64,000 nt of DNA. It comes from Ziziphus jujuba (lineage: Eukaryota > Streptophyta > Magnoliopsida > Rosales > Rhamnaceae). Below the pieces are notes generated by a model. That model was not told the origin of the DNA and did not search any database. It saw only the letters and a list, made by a program, of their open reading frames with translations. Both the position numbers and the translations under genes were made by a program. Below are positions 11,982-22,835 of this stretch, piece by piece. Position 1 is the stretch's first letter. Each line of letters starts with the position of its first letter. The DNA lies in contig NC_083384.1 of NCBI RefSeq assembly GCF_031755915.1, positions 25,623,001-25,687,000 of the forward strand, in the 5' to 3' direction.

Positions 11982-13333
11982 ATGGCAGATTCAAGGGTGA
12001 GAAGAGGAGATCCACTTTTAAGAATTAACGAAGAAGAGTCCGTAGGATTCCATGGTGCTTCCTGAGCTTCGGGGAGTGGTGAGCAAACGGACATGAAGGC
12101 TGTCTTGGAACAATTACAGTGGATGAATACTCAATTTGACTATTTAAATCAAAGAATGGACAGATTAGAAACATCCCAAGGAATGCCAAATACAAGGTTA
12201 GATGCTCATGGAGGCCGAGGTCGAGGTCGAGGAGGCCGAGGGCGACCAAGAGAGGAACTTTGGGAAGGTAACTTTGAAGATAACTCTGAGAAGGAATTCG
12301 ATGAAAATTTTGCACTCCAAGGAAGACAAAACCATGGGAGGCCAGTAAGGAATGAAGATGATGATCTAGGGAACATCAAGGTAAACATTCCACCTTTCAT
12401 GGGAAAAAGTGATCCGGAGGTATATTTGAAATGGGAGGAGAGAATGGAGATGATTTTTTATTGTCATAATTATTCAGAGGCCAAGAAGGTGAAGTTCGCA
12501 GCAATGGAGTTTGGTCATTATGCACTTCAATGGTGGACCAATGAGCAAAATACCCGAAGGAGAGTGGGTGATGACTTGATCAGTACATGGCAACAAATGA
12601 AAGAAACTATGAGGAAGCGGGTCGTACCATCACATTATCATAGGTTGTTGCATCAAAGGCTTCAATTCCTATCTCAAGGAAGTAGGTCCGTGGAAGATTA
12701 TTACAAGGAGATGGAGATGCTTATGATGAGGTTAAACATGAATGAGGTAGAGAAGCAACCATGGTAGGGTTCCTTGGTGGTTTAAATCGTGAGATAGCCA
12801 ATCAACTAGAATTGCAACAATATTTGGAATTGGAGGAGATGTTGCAGGTGGCTATTATATTGGAGCATCAATTCAAGAGGAAGGGTGTAGGCTCGTGGTT
12901 TGGAGGAGTTTCCAACAGTGGAAGATCAATTCCAAGTGGTTGGAGAAACAATCCTACCTATGAAAGCAAGCCAAAGCCGAAGGTGGGAGAAGAAAGCACC
13001 AATCGGCCAAGAAATGAGCTTAAAGCCGAATCTGTCCAAGCACATAAAAATGAGGTAAAATCTGATCCTAAACCTTCAAGATCAAGGAAAATTATTTGTT
13101 TTAAATGCCAGGGACGAAGACACATCGCTAGCCAATGCCCGAATAGAAGGATCATTGTGTTAAAAGGGAATGGTGAGCTAGAGTCGAAAAGTGAAGAAAG
13201 TGAGAGTGAAACCGAGCAAGAGGAGGAGGAAAAGCTTAAAGGTAAGGCCGAAACTTTGAATGCTTCCCATGCTGAATTAAGCTTGGTTTCTAGGAGAGTG
13301 CTGGCTGGATACAAAGATGAGGATGAAATTTAA
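11982..13333 (+). pseudogene. gag of the 10-15 kb Gypsy element, broken
   Basis: The frame opens at ATG 11982 (MADSRVRRGDPLLRINEEES) but stops at a TGA at 12063-12065, then continues in the same frame from 12093. A coiled-coil-like N-terminus (LEQLQWMNTQFDYLNQRMDR) and an RGRGRGG-rich linker precede a Retrotrans_gag domain at about 12390-12760 (SDPEVYLKWEERMEMIF, SVEDYYKEMEMLMMRL). A one-base shift at about 12750-12760 moves the reading into the frame of 12761, which carries FLGGLNREIANQLELQQY and a zinc knuckle CFKCQGRRHIASQC (CX2CX4HX4C) at about 13099-13140, then an acidic tail. The normal Gly-His of the knuckle reads Arg-His. It would form the particle that packages element RNA, but this copy has a nonsense codon and a frameshift. 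Confidence 0.85.
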
Positions 13334-13384
13334 AAAGAGAACATCTTCCACACAAGATGTGAGATCCAAGGTAAGATTTGTAGC

Positions 13385-13822
13385 ATGATTATTGATAGAA
13401 GTTGTACTAATGTAATTAGTAACATTGTGGTTGATAAATTAGGCTTAACAACTATTAAACATCCAGAACCATATACATTACAATGGCTAAATGATAGTGG
13501 TGAGATGAAAGTAAATAAACAAGTCAAAGTAAAATTCAGCATTGAAAAATATGTGGATGTGGTTTTGTGTGATGTTGTGCCTATGCATGCAGGACATATT
13601 TTACTTGGTAGGCATTGTCAATTTGATAGAGATGCTATTCATTATCGTAGAAAGAATAGTATTGTTTTTAGATTTAAATGTAAAAAGGTCAAGCTGGAGG
13701 TATTAGCTCCTAAAAAGGTGTACAAAAATCAAATTCAAATACAACAAAGGAGGATGGCCGAACAACTCAAGGAAAGGACTAGTATGGCCCCCACGGCAAC
13801 AATACCCATCCAAGGAGTCTAA
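13385..13822 (+). pseudogene. retropepsin-like aspartic protease region of the Gypsy element
   Basis: The 145-codon frame begins MIIDRSCTNVISNIVVDKLG. In related plant Gypsy elements the active-site motif here is D-G/S-G-S/A followed by TNVAS; this copy has DRSCTN, so the catalytic glycine is lost. The hydrophobic flap side (VVLCDVVPMHAGHILLGRHC) is well preserved. It would cleave the Gag-Pol polyprotein. Upstream, gag ends at 13333 and 50 bp separate them; the original was probably one continuous Gag-PR frame. Confidence 0.75.
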
Positions 13823-13937
13823 GCCATGAAAGACCAACCAGGTAAGTGCTCTAAAACCTAGGTTGGGTGGAAAAATTTTAACAAACCCAAGAGAGAGAAA
13901 GTGAGAGACAAAGCCGAGTATGAGAGAAAACAAATGA

Positions 13938-14205
13938 GTGGGAAAGAAAAAGAAAGGAAAGAGAAGAAAAATAAAAATTTTTTATCTTAGCTTTGGTGAT
14001 GTTAATAAAGTAATTATGAATAAGAAATCATTGCTGGTCATGAGTTATAAAGATGCTTATTTAAATATGCTTTTGTTGTATAGAACTTTATCTGCATTGT
14101 TGAAAGCTTTACTTTGTGGAAATTTAAAAATTTGGAAAAGATTACTCGCTAATTTTAAAAAATGTAATTTTTCCCATAATGAGCATGTATTTCTAGATTT
14201 TTTTT
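13938..14205 (+). pseudogene. protease-to-RT linker remnant of pol
   Basis: A basic segment (KKKKGKRRKIK) then NKKSLLVMSYKDAYLN corresponds in style to the linker just before the reverse transcriptase in this Gypsy group. No RT motif follows. The frame runs directly into integrase-tail sequence at 14206, so a large deletion junction lies at about 14100-14200. Confidence 0.5.
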
Positions 14206-14451
14206 GTGCTAGTGTTTGACCCAAAAGATTGGATTTGGTTACACCTAAGAAATGAGAGTTTTCCTGAGCAAAGGAAATCCAAGCTTATGTCGTGTGGAGA
14301 TGGAACTTTTCAAGTTTTGGAGCAGATAAATGACAATGCTTACAAGCTTGATTTACCGAGTGAGTATAATATGAGTGCTACATTCAAAGATGCTGATTTG
14401 TTACCTTTTGCTACAGGTGATGAACTCGATTTGAGGGAAAATCCTTTTTAA
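14206..14451 (+). pseudogene. integrase C-terminal tail of the Gypsy element
   Basis: About 80 codons read VFDPKDWIWLHLRNESFPEQ, then FQVLEQINDNAYKLDLP and a DLRENPF ending. This is the post-catalytic GPY/F-type region of plant Gypsy integrases, which helps bind DNA. The integrase zinc finger and DDE core are absent. The stop at 14449-14451 is followed at once by the polypurine tract. Confidence 0.8.
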
Positions 14452-14463
14452 GAGGAGGGGAAT
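14450..14463 (+). promoter_or_regulatory. polypurine tract
   Basis: AAGAGGAGGGGAA lies directly before the 3' LTR start TGATGC, the normal priming site for plus-strand DNA. Confidence 0.8.
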
Positions 14464-15322
14464 GATGCAAATCCGTCCTAGCTCACACAACCGACAACCT
14501 GCTGGGGTACTGATTCGATACAGATGAAGATCGGACCGATCACTAGGACTCAAACTCAGAGGTTTAAGGACAACCTTGCTGCCTTTATCCTAAAAGTAAT
14601 TAATTCTCAAAAGGGTTTGTCTATACCTGAAGATAAAAGACCTGTTTTAAGCATACAAATAGTGGAGGCTGATACATCGGACACCCATACATCAGACATA
14701 AGTTAGCTCGGACATCAGGTAGACATAAGTTAGCTCGGACATCAGGCAGACATAAGTTAGCTTAGTTGTCAAAACTGTCAACTCATTTTCTAATTTGCGT
14801 TTGACTTTTTGGGTTTTTATTTATTTATTTGCTGGACAAATAAGTTTAGGAAAATTATTATTTTATTATTTTCATTGTAAATTAATTAATTTCTAATTCA
14901 AAATAAAAAAAATTAATTAATCCAAATTAGATTAGGAAATGATATGAAATTAGGCAATTTCCTAATTGGATTTTACGTTGGTCGAAATTTCCTAATCCTT
15001 TTAAGGTTTTATTTTGTTCATTCAAAGCCTATTTAAAGGCTTATTTTTTCAATAAGAATTAAGCTTGAATTTTATACAGAAAATTATTTGTGAGGTTGAA
15101 TTCTCTTTATTCTTTTAAACACCTAAAACATTATTAGTGAATGAGTGTTTTAGTTTGACTTATCAATAAGCCTTCCATCATCTATTGTGGCGTCTTCATT
15201 ATATACCAAAGTTTCTAATCACAGGTTTGTTAGGGGTCACGGTGACCATTAGAACTTGAACATAATTAGATCCGAGCTAATATAATATGGGTTTAGGAGC
15301 AGGTCGTCCTAGGTTCGTATCA
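14464..15322 (+). repeat. 3' LTR
   Basis: Matches the 5' LTR along its length with scattered substitutions. It has three rather than four copies of the GACATAAGTTAGCTCGG unit (about 14695-14765) and an extra ACACCCATACATC segment just before them. It ends GTTCGTATCA. Confidence 0.88.
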
Positions 15323-15779
15323 CGTTGGCTTTTGTAAATTTTTTAAAAAAATTTATGTGATTTTTTGACAATTTTTTAAGTAATTCCTTTGTCATTTTTT
15401 TCTAATTTTTTGTCTCCTTCTTTCTTTCTTTTTTTTTTTTTTTTTTTTTTGGGTAAGTTTGAGTTTGGTACGGCTGGATTAGAATGTCTTGCATGTGAAA
15501 TGCAGATGGTAGTGGAAGTAGAGGAAAAAAAACACTATAGGAGAAGAGGAAGGTGCGAATGGGAGTCAGAAGAGAAGAGGGGTGGTGTAAATGGGTATCG
15601 GAGGAGAAAAGGAGAAGAGGAGAAGAGGCTCGATGCGAATGGTAAATTTTGGCACATGAGCTTCCTTACAATCTGAGCCGTCCAAGTAAAACTATTTGAA
15701 TCCAATAGTCCAGTATTTTGGCATATTTTTTGTTTGCACCATGTTGATCGGGTCCATCCTAACCATAGAAAAACTCTAT

Positions 15780-16053
15780 ATATTTATATAGTAATTATCC
15801 AATCTGAATATCTTGATTTTATAAAGTTAGAATATAGTACAAAAAAATTAAGCTGAAGTAAAATTGATCGATTTATCCTAATTAATTTGAATTGTATTCA
15901 ATTTTAAAAAATTAGAATATCCCAAATGAATCAAAACTATATATATATATATATATATATTACATTATGCCCTCTAAATTTCAAAAAATTATATTTTAAT
16001 GAGAACCTATTAAATATAATGAAAACCATTAATTCAAAAACACTTTAGTCTAA

Positions 16054-16086
<33 letters not shown>

Positions 16087-18401
16087 TATGTTTATTTTGT
16101 CCACTAAATAGTAAATTTTGGGTTATTTTAAGATGAATTAATGATAACAAAATTTAAGAAATATGAAAAAAAAAAAGATTTAGTGTTAAAAGTGGATGAA
16201 CCTAATGGTTTTTGTTAATTATCAAATGCAATAAAAGTAAAATAAAAAATATGGTGACCCCAAACTGAAACTTAGCCCAAACTAAAAAATCGAAAAGTGT
16301 AATTAATCGAAGATAAAATTAAAAATTAATATATAAATAAAATAGATAAAAAATACTATTTGTAACCATTAATATTTATTATTAACGAGATTTATATATT
16401 ATTTGATAATTTAAATGGATATCTAAAATAATTTACTTTTTTAACTTATTATTTTTTTAAAATAAATTAATATATAGTTAAATATTATCAATTAACAATT
16501 ATCATGTTAGCAAGAGTTTCATTAATGATAAATCGTCAAATATCAAATTAGTGACCTTATCATCAAGTGTGATATTGACTCAATTGGTAGTGAACTTACC
16601 AAATTTTTGTAGAAGGTATGACTTAATTTTACCATTTTGCTCAAGCCCAGAGAATGATCTGGAACTAGAATCCTAAGCATTAACATTAAAAAAAATAAAA
16701 AATGGTTAAATGCAGACTTATTTCTTCACATGGGCCCGACTTTGGTAATTGTCGCCTGATCCTGCTCCCTCGCAATTATAATACCAAAAATTATAAACAA
16801 TTAATTAGACAGTGTGCACATCTGTTTATCAGACAAAAAGCTTAAAAAAATGGATACTTGTCTTCCTCTCCTTGGCTTGGAATAAAACCCACCATAACAC
16901 GTTTCCCTATGCGAAGAAGATTCTATATAATTCTCTCATTTTCTATGAAAATTTTGTTTATATTTTTGGATCTATTATGTCCCTTTCTATTATGATGGTG
17001 TGGAAAGAGTGATAAATATGGTAAATTGCCTGAAGGAGTTCACCATTATTTCTCTTCCCTATAGACTGGTTCAGTCGGTAACCAACATAAAACAGAGTTG
17101 ACCATGTAATCAAAATAAAATTATCTAGTTATCTAGAATATGCAACAATACTAACGAAATGACTAATTTATTTAGAAACATTAATTAATTTATGGTATTT
17201 TCATGTCGAACTACAATTTATTTGCAAAAGCTATTGGAAAGTGAATTCAATCATCCATTGGATTTTCAAATTTTTTATTTACTCTGGTTTGGTAAAGAGT
17301 TTTTTTTTACTTTGATATAATGTTGAACTATTTTTATTTAAAAAAATTAAGCTATTAGAATATGAAACTTTATATATATCATCAAACCTGGTAATACTAT
17401 AGGAAAAATCTTATACAAGTAATGATAGGAGTGTTAAATAAATGTACCAAAATGTATATCAAGTACCATGTGCCATGCATGGATATTTTATTAGTTAATA
17501 TATTATTATAATTTTAGTTATGGATAAATGAATTTTTGAATGTATAAGTATAACTAAATATAAGTTAGTCAAATATTAACACTTGCCACTTAATACACAT
17601 ATTGATAAATTTATTTAGTACTTCTAGTATTATTCAATAATATACTAAAGATCTATTAGCTTAGCAATTTAAAGTTAATTTTATGACAAATAGATACAAA
17701 AAAATAAAAGAAAAGATAGATACAATTCAACTTAACAAATTCAACAAAATTCATAGACTATGATAAAAGTTTTAAATTTTTTATTAAGTAGATACAATTT
17801 AACTAAACTAATTCAAAGAAATTCATAAACTGTGATAAAAGATTTTAATTTTTTTTATTAAGTCAGATCTGTTAAAAGACAATTGATTGATATCCTATAT
17901 ATTATCTCAAAATCCCATGAAAAAGACCGTATATATTTATTTTAACAAGGTTTGAAATGAAACCTATGACATCCCCTGGAAATCATGAGGATTGCATTTT
18001 CAATTTGTAGTATACCATTTCCTAGGGGACTTGTGAATTGTCATATACAAGGTCAATTTAGGGCATGCTTAGTAGTGTTTTTGAAGCTTCAATGAATGCT
18101 TTGAAGAGCCAAAAAAAAAGAAAAAAGAAATTTATGATTATATTTGACCAAAAAAAAAAAAAAACACTAAGAACTGCTTTTTGAAAAGAAAAATTGCATT
18201 AAAGATGTTTCTAAGAGAAGTATTAAGGTTAGTGCTTCTAAAAATAAAAAATGTTTAGGATTTTAAAAATAAAAATTAAATACATTAATTAAAATATAAA
18301 AATATTAAAAATAATATAAAAGGATTTATTATTATCATTACGTATGCCTAAACACGTTACCATTTATTTTATTAAATAGATCTTGACAAAAATAAATACT
18401 T
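15780..18401. other. AT-rich intergenic region with a small foldback element
   Basis: No gene is seen. (TA)n tracts lie near 15942-15960 and 16055-16076. At about 17389-17645 the left part (GTGTTAAATAAATGTACC region) is mirrored by the right part (AAATTTATTTAGTACTTC region), giving a MITE-like hairpin of about 250 bp. The rest is A/T runs without codon structure. Confidence 0.5.
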
Positions 18402-18408
18402 TCAAAAA

Positions 18409-18628
18409 GCCAATTCTCTGGTAGCTTAGCGGAAGGAAATCCCTCAACTTTCACATTTGCGAATTTAGAAATTAAGGTTCGAATCTTGCCAAGTTCTGTT
18501 TTTACCTTGGATGGTTCCGTGCTGTGTATCCGCTGGCACAGGGCTCCGGCCTGATGCCGATGGTATTATCAGAGCTCTAGTCTGATGCCGATGATACTAC
18601 CAAGAGGTATTTTTTTTTTTTTTTTTTA
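18409..18628 (+). mobile_element. SINE-like element with tRNA-type promoter
   Basis: TAGCTTAGCGG at 18422-18432 fits the RNA polymerase III A box and GGTTCGAATCT at 18476-18486 fits the B box without mismatch. A GC-richer body with two related GCTC..CTGATGCCGATG units follows and ends in an 18-base T run. TCAAAAA flanks both sides (18402-18408 and 18629-18635), a possible target duplication. A tRNA-derived head, a short body, a homopolymer tail and flanking repeats together suggest a SINE. The T tail rather than A tail is atypical. Confidence 0.6.
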
Positions 18629-18796
18629 TCAAAAACATGCTCTTATATATGCATAAAAAAATGCTCATATATATATATATATATATATATCTTATATGTC
18701 TTAAATTAATGACCATAGATCATGCAAAATGTTCATTTTTACTCCTAATTCGGTTATTTTAAAGGATAAACCTTTGGCTATGGGGGCCACACAATT

Positions 18797-18900
18797 CCAC
18801 GTGTGGCTCTGCTGGAGTTTTTCATAACTGAATAACTTGAAGTAGTATTAGCTGACGTGGCATTGCAAAATTTTCTCCTCTCATAGTTTATCTCCACGTG
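18797..18900 (+). promoter_or_regulatory. G-box/ACGT cluster upstream of the bHLH gene
   Basis: CCACGTGTGG at 18797-18806, TGACGTGG at 18853-18860 and CCACGTG at 18894-18900 lie 395-500 bp before the bHLH start codon. CACGTG is the core site for bHLH and bZIP factors. Whether they act on this gene is inference. Confidence 0.5.
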
Positions 18901-18987
18901 TGAATGCGGTCACTCATGAGTTCCTTTTCCTCCAAATGTGCAGTGACTTGAAATCAAGTATTGAAAGCAGCTATCTTCCTAATATCA

Positions 18988-19023
<36 letters not shown>

Positions 19024-19294
19024 ATATATCTATATAAAAGCATCTATCTTCCTAGGCTAGTGAGGTCATTTCATATATCATCTTTTTTTTTTTTTTTTTT
19101 TTTCCCGAACATTTAATTAGCACTCAAAACTTCACCAAATCGTTGAACCTTAGGTCCCATCAAAGATTTCGTTCATGCTCAAATAAAAAACATATCCTCA
19201 TTTGGACTTTCATGAGTGCTTTTAAATAAAAAGGCGATCAAAGGGGGCAGGTTACAGATCCAAAAGGAGAAGAATTTCCAGGATTATCTCGAAC

Positions 19295-19658
19295 ATGGAT
19301 TATATTCCATCCGACATTTTCCATTTTGATCAAACCGACGAGCTGTTCCACATGTCTTGCTTTCCCTGCAGCCAACAACATGATGAAATCCTTGAAGATC
19401 AAATCCCACCCACCCCTTCTCATAGTGGCGGTGATATCAATCTCACTCACGACCCCAAATTTGGCCGCCGCCGACGGCTTCGATCATCCGTCATCAGTTT
19501 TGATGAAAATGACGATGATCATGAAAACCCTAATGCAAACAAGAAGAAGAAGGTTGTTCACAGAGAAATTGAACGACAAAGAAGACAAGAAACGGCTGCC
19601 CTTTACTCATCTATACGCTCACTACTTCCTCCTGAATATCTTAGGGTCAGTCTGTTTT

Positions 19659-19695
<37 letters not shown>

Positions 19696-20462
19696 TGGTT
19701 CTCTTATCTGAAAGTTCTGAAAAAAAAAATTATCACACCTTTCGCTGCCCTATTAGCTCTAACAGGGCAAAAATTCTCTTATCCAAAATTGTGGACAAAA
19801 TTTTGGTGCAAGATTGACCTATTGCAGAAAATAAGTTGATCCTGGACAAAATCCCGAGAAAAGAAAATCATTCCTGAGTCAAATTTCTTAAAATCTTTGT
19901 TTTATTTTCTTGTTGTTGATTAGCCTATGTGGTATTTTGAATGGTTTTAGGGAAAGAGATCCATATCTGATCACATGCATGAAGCAGCAAATTACATAAA
20001 AGATTTAAACAAAAGGATCCAAGAGTTGAGTGATAAGGGGGATGAACTGAAAAGCATGAAATCTCCATTGTCTCCATCTACTGCGCAGCAGCAAGATTCG
20101 CAGCGTCGAGATTCGGATTCCGTAGAAGTTAGATTTTCTGGGGCAGGAATGGAGGTTATCATCAACACAGCTTTGAGACAAGGGCTTCCTCTTTCTAGTG
20201 TTCTCAAAGTTATAATTGCAGAAGGGCTTACAATTAATAGTTGCGTTTCAACTAAAGTTAATGAAAGGTTGCTTCATACCATTGATATTGAGGTACATTT
20301 ATTTATCAAATTTTTTAGAAACTTTTTACTTTTTTATTTAAAAAAAAAATCCGTTTCCTCACAATGAGTTTATGTGTATGCATATATATGATACAGGTGA
20401 ATAAAAGTATAAGCATGGATCCATCTGAGCTGGAACAGAAATTGAAGAACTTGGAATATTAA
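19295..20462 (+). CDS. bHLH transcription factor, Arabidopsis bHLH36/118/120/125/126-like (subgroup Ib type)
   Basis: Three exons: 19295-19645, 19951-20292 and 20397-20462 (252 codons). Donors read AGG|GTCAGT and GAG|GTACAT, and acceptors TTTTAG|GG and ATACAG|GT; all junctions keep phase 0. The bHLH domain spans about residues 83-150. Its basic region VHREIERQRRQE carries His89, Glu93 and Arg97, the H-E-R set that reads G-box CACGTG sites. The helix-loop-helix is split by intron 1 just after LLPPEYLR, the usual intron position in this group, and resumes as GKRSISDHMHEAANYIKDL. An acidic stretch (FDENDDDHEN) precedes the basic region; an ACT-like C-terminal part (VEVRFSGAGMEVIINTALRQ) follows. 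It should act in the nucleus as a dimer; target genes cannot be read from sequence. Intron 1 contains (TA)n at 19661-19690. G-boxes lie upstream and a hAT-like element starts 38 bp after the stop. Confidence 0.88.
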
Positions 20463-20499
20463 GTATTTCCATCCCATTTTCTCGAGAAAGTAGACTGGG

Positions 20500-21179
20500 C
20501 AGTGGCGGAACTACAGCTGGGTCTGGCCGTGGCCCCCTGCCCTTTTTGATTTTTACATTTAGGGTATGTGTATTTTAATATATTTTAAGCTTGCATTTTA
20601 TATTTTACATATTTGGTCCCATATTTTATTAGTTTCTATGATTATCAACTAAATATTACTATGAAGAGTTTCTAATTTTTTTTTTTAACTTATCATCAAA
20701 ATAGTTAAAATAACAAATTAGTTGTATAAAGAAAATTGATTGATTTGTCATTTAGATATAGGTGATCAATAATGTATATTATAGTCTTATATTTCTTTTG
20801 ACCCAATATCATTTGTTACCCAAAATTTAGCTTTTTATGGGGTATAAGACTATAAGAGTATTTTACCATCATATTGAATTGTTGACAAATAAAAATAAAT
20901 AAAAATCTCTTACTTTTTGTACATGATGTCTAACAACTTAACATTTTATCATTTTATGTAGTGTTTTAGTCCTTTTCTCTTCCAACATATATTTATTTTT
21001 GTTCAATAAATTTAAGTAATTTAATTTATGCTTGTTCTAATTTTTGCAAAGAAAATACGACAATTATATGAAATTCACCTGTAGAATATATTTTATTTTT
21101 AAAATAATTTGATTTTAAATATTAATTTTTTATAACAAGAAGTTTAACCCCCACCCTAACATTTCTGGCTCCACCCTTG
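20500..21179. mobile_element. hAT-like non-autonomous element after the bHLH stop
   Basis: The element begins CAGTGGCGGAACTACAG and ends, read inward on the minus strand, CAAGGGTGGAGCCAG. Flanks AGACTGGG (20492-20499) and AGACTAGG (21180-21187) agree at seven of eight bases, matching the 8-bp hAT duplication. No transposase frame is present in its 680 bp. The likely bHLH 3' UTR would run into it. Confidence 0.7.
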
Positions 21180-21369
21180 AGACTAGGTACCGGAAATAGT
21201 TGAAAGTTTTGCAAAGCCATTTTAAAGAGAATAGTCGCTTAATTTGCTTAAGTGGTTGGGCTTCGCCATGTTTCTTTATCATTCAAAAGTTGGTATTGGA
21301 AATAATGGTTGATACTTTTGGACAACTTTTCAAAGAGATAATTAAATAATTAGTTTTGCTTGTACATAA

Positions 21370-21763
21370 GGACCCATTTAGAAAGTGTCAAAGTTGAAAG
21401 GGAAAATGATTCTCGGAATTTAGTTTACTAGGATTCAGTTTTCTGAGAATTAATTTTTTTCTTGGTTTTTTTGATAAGTAATAAGAAAGTTGGGATTTAC
21501 AAGTAATTAAATTTAAGATTATATAATAAATTAAGAATAAATATGTATTTTAAAAAAATTTCAAAACTAATTTTTCTAGAATTCTCAAAATGATAGCTAT
21601 ATATATGGGAACAACTTTCCCACATATTTTCCTACATTGGTGGGAATCTAATTTCCTGGACCCATATCTTTCTACCTTACAATAAACATCTAAACAAAAA
21701 AAAGTTATCACTTTCCTAAGGGAGTTAGATTCCCACTAACTTTACATCTATCCAAACATGCGG
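21370..21763 (+). mobile_element. Tourist-like MITE, copy 2
   Basis: A 394-bp element parallel to the one at 38-431, flanked by TAA at 21367-21369 and 21764-21766. Shared landmarks include GGGAAAATGATTCTC, TATGTATTTTAAAAAAATTT and TGGGAATCTAATTTCC. Confidence 0.75.
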
Positions 21764-21766
21764 TAA

Positions 21767-22835
21767 AAGAAAATTTTGTCTCAAAATTATCTTTAATCTC
21801 AAATTTTGCAAAGCTCCATGCATACGTTTTAACAGTTTTAATTGCATGTTCCAAAGAAGTCCATACTGTTTTACCATCGTTAAATGTCATGAAGAATGAA
21901 GCTAATGAAAATAGATTAATTTTTTCTAAGTAAATTTATATATAGTTCTAGCTTATTAGTTGTTTAGTGCTCAACTTCCTATATTACTTTAATTTTGTGT
22001 TGTAGCTTGATCTTCTTGCCAGTTCAACTAAATAATTATCTTTATATACATTTGGTAAGTGGATTTTTAAGATCTGCATGAATCTGATAGGTGATTAAGA
22101 GAAATTGCTAATTAACTTGCAAGTTTGACCGATTACCGGGTTCAATTAATGCTATTGCTAATTAATTATGGCTTAAATATAATATTTCATGTTTTTGTTT
22201 AACTATGTTGAACTTTGAAGCATATATCTTGATATATTGAGTTTTGAAGTAGTAATCCCTAGCTACTAGAGGTATAATACTCAATCTACCATTACTATTT
22301 TTAGAAACAAGCCATCCATATTTATAAAGAAAAATCCGAATGTAGATCAAATCATCATCAATTTGTATGAGCATTTTATTTCCAGTTATTAGCTGAGTTC
22401 TTACTTCTCCCAAAAACTAAAATTATTGAGAGGTGGCACGTATAATCATTTCTTTTATAATATTTCTCTAACACTCCTTTTCAGATATATGTTTGTCTTT
22501 TTTGGTCTCAATTCGGGTCCTAACATGAGCATGTTTTTTAGTGAACTTATTGAGTTTTGAACTTTTCAAGGAATCAAAGAGTTTTAAAATCTTAAGATCA
22601 AAATCAACAACTCTATCGAAAATGTAAAAACACATGTAAAACTTCAAAAAAGTGGCCAGATCCATATACGAGGGAAAGTGTTAGAACAAACAATAAATGA
22701 ATAAATAAATGATCACTCACCTTCACCTCAGTTTAAACATATTATCCATCATGCAATAGGACTTTTAAGAAACTTAATATGACAGTAAATGTAATAATTT
22801 TCCTATATATGGAGTTTGGAATTGATAAAGAAAAT
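21767..22835. other. AT-rich spacer
   Basis: No convincing gene is seen. Short minus-strand frames at 21708-21890, 22162-22413 and 22468-22665 show no domain or codon pattern that separates them from noise. Confidence 0.6.

Larger units (their letters stand above)
10010..15322 (+). mobile_element. internally deleted Ty3/Gypsy LTR retrotransposon
   Basis: Two LTRs of 866 and 859 bp in the same orientation (10010-10875 and 14464-15322) frame a 3.6-kb interior with gag, protease and an integrase C-terminal tail. Borders are TGATG..TATCA. Flanks TGTTG (10005-10009) and CGTTG (15323-15327) agree at four of five bases as a target duplication. A primer-binding site and a polypurine tract sit where expected. 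Reverse transcriptase, RNase H and the integrase core are missing, so the copy could move only with proteins from elsewhere. It sits inside the right arm of the foldback element, whose sequence resumes directly at 15323. Confidence 0.88.
7481..15771. mobile_element. foldback element with ~1.4-kb inverted arms, interrupted by a Gypsy element
   Basis: The sequence after TTTCTATGGT (7481) matches, reversed and complemented, the sequence running back from ACCATAGAAA (15762-15771). The match includes the GGACGGCTCAGATT block (about 7571 and 15672), the CT-rich block near 7630-7680 and the hydrophobic-looking A/T modules. Further in, TATAAATTTACTATTATAG near 8570 is mirrored near 9270, and GAATTTTAA at 8731 is mirrored by TTAAAATTC at 9122. 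Removing the Gypsy insertion and one target copy (10010-15327) leaves about 2.97 kb, with arms meeting around 8855-8985. The arms contain no protein-coding domain. Long TIRs suggest a foldback or Mutator-like element. The TSD cannot be set because both ends run into TA-rich DNA. Confidence 0.75.

Noticed and set aside
12025..13314. Minus-strand open frames opposite gag (12025-12315, 12206-12400, 12958-13314)
   Set aside because: They mirror the gag coding strand and show only complement-type low-complexity protein.
16565..16690. Second SINE-like candidate (TCAATTGGTAGTGAACTTACC region)
   Set aside because: The A-box resemblance is partial, the B box is poor, and no tail or flanking repeat is seen.
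19326..19817. Alternative 163-codon plus frame overlapping bHLH exon 1
   Set aside because: It runs through the exon 1 donor and the intronic TA repeat. The bHLH motifs are in the other frame.
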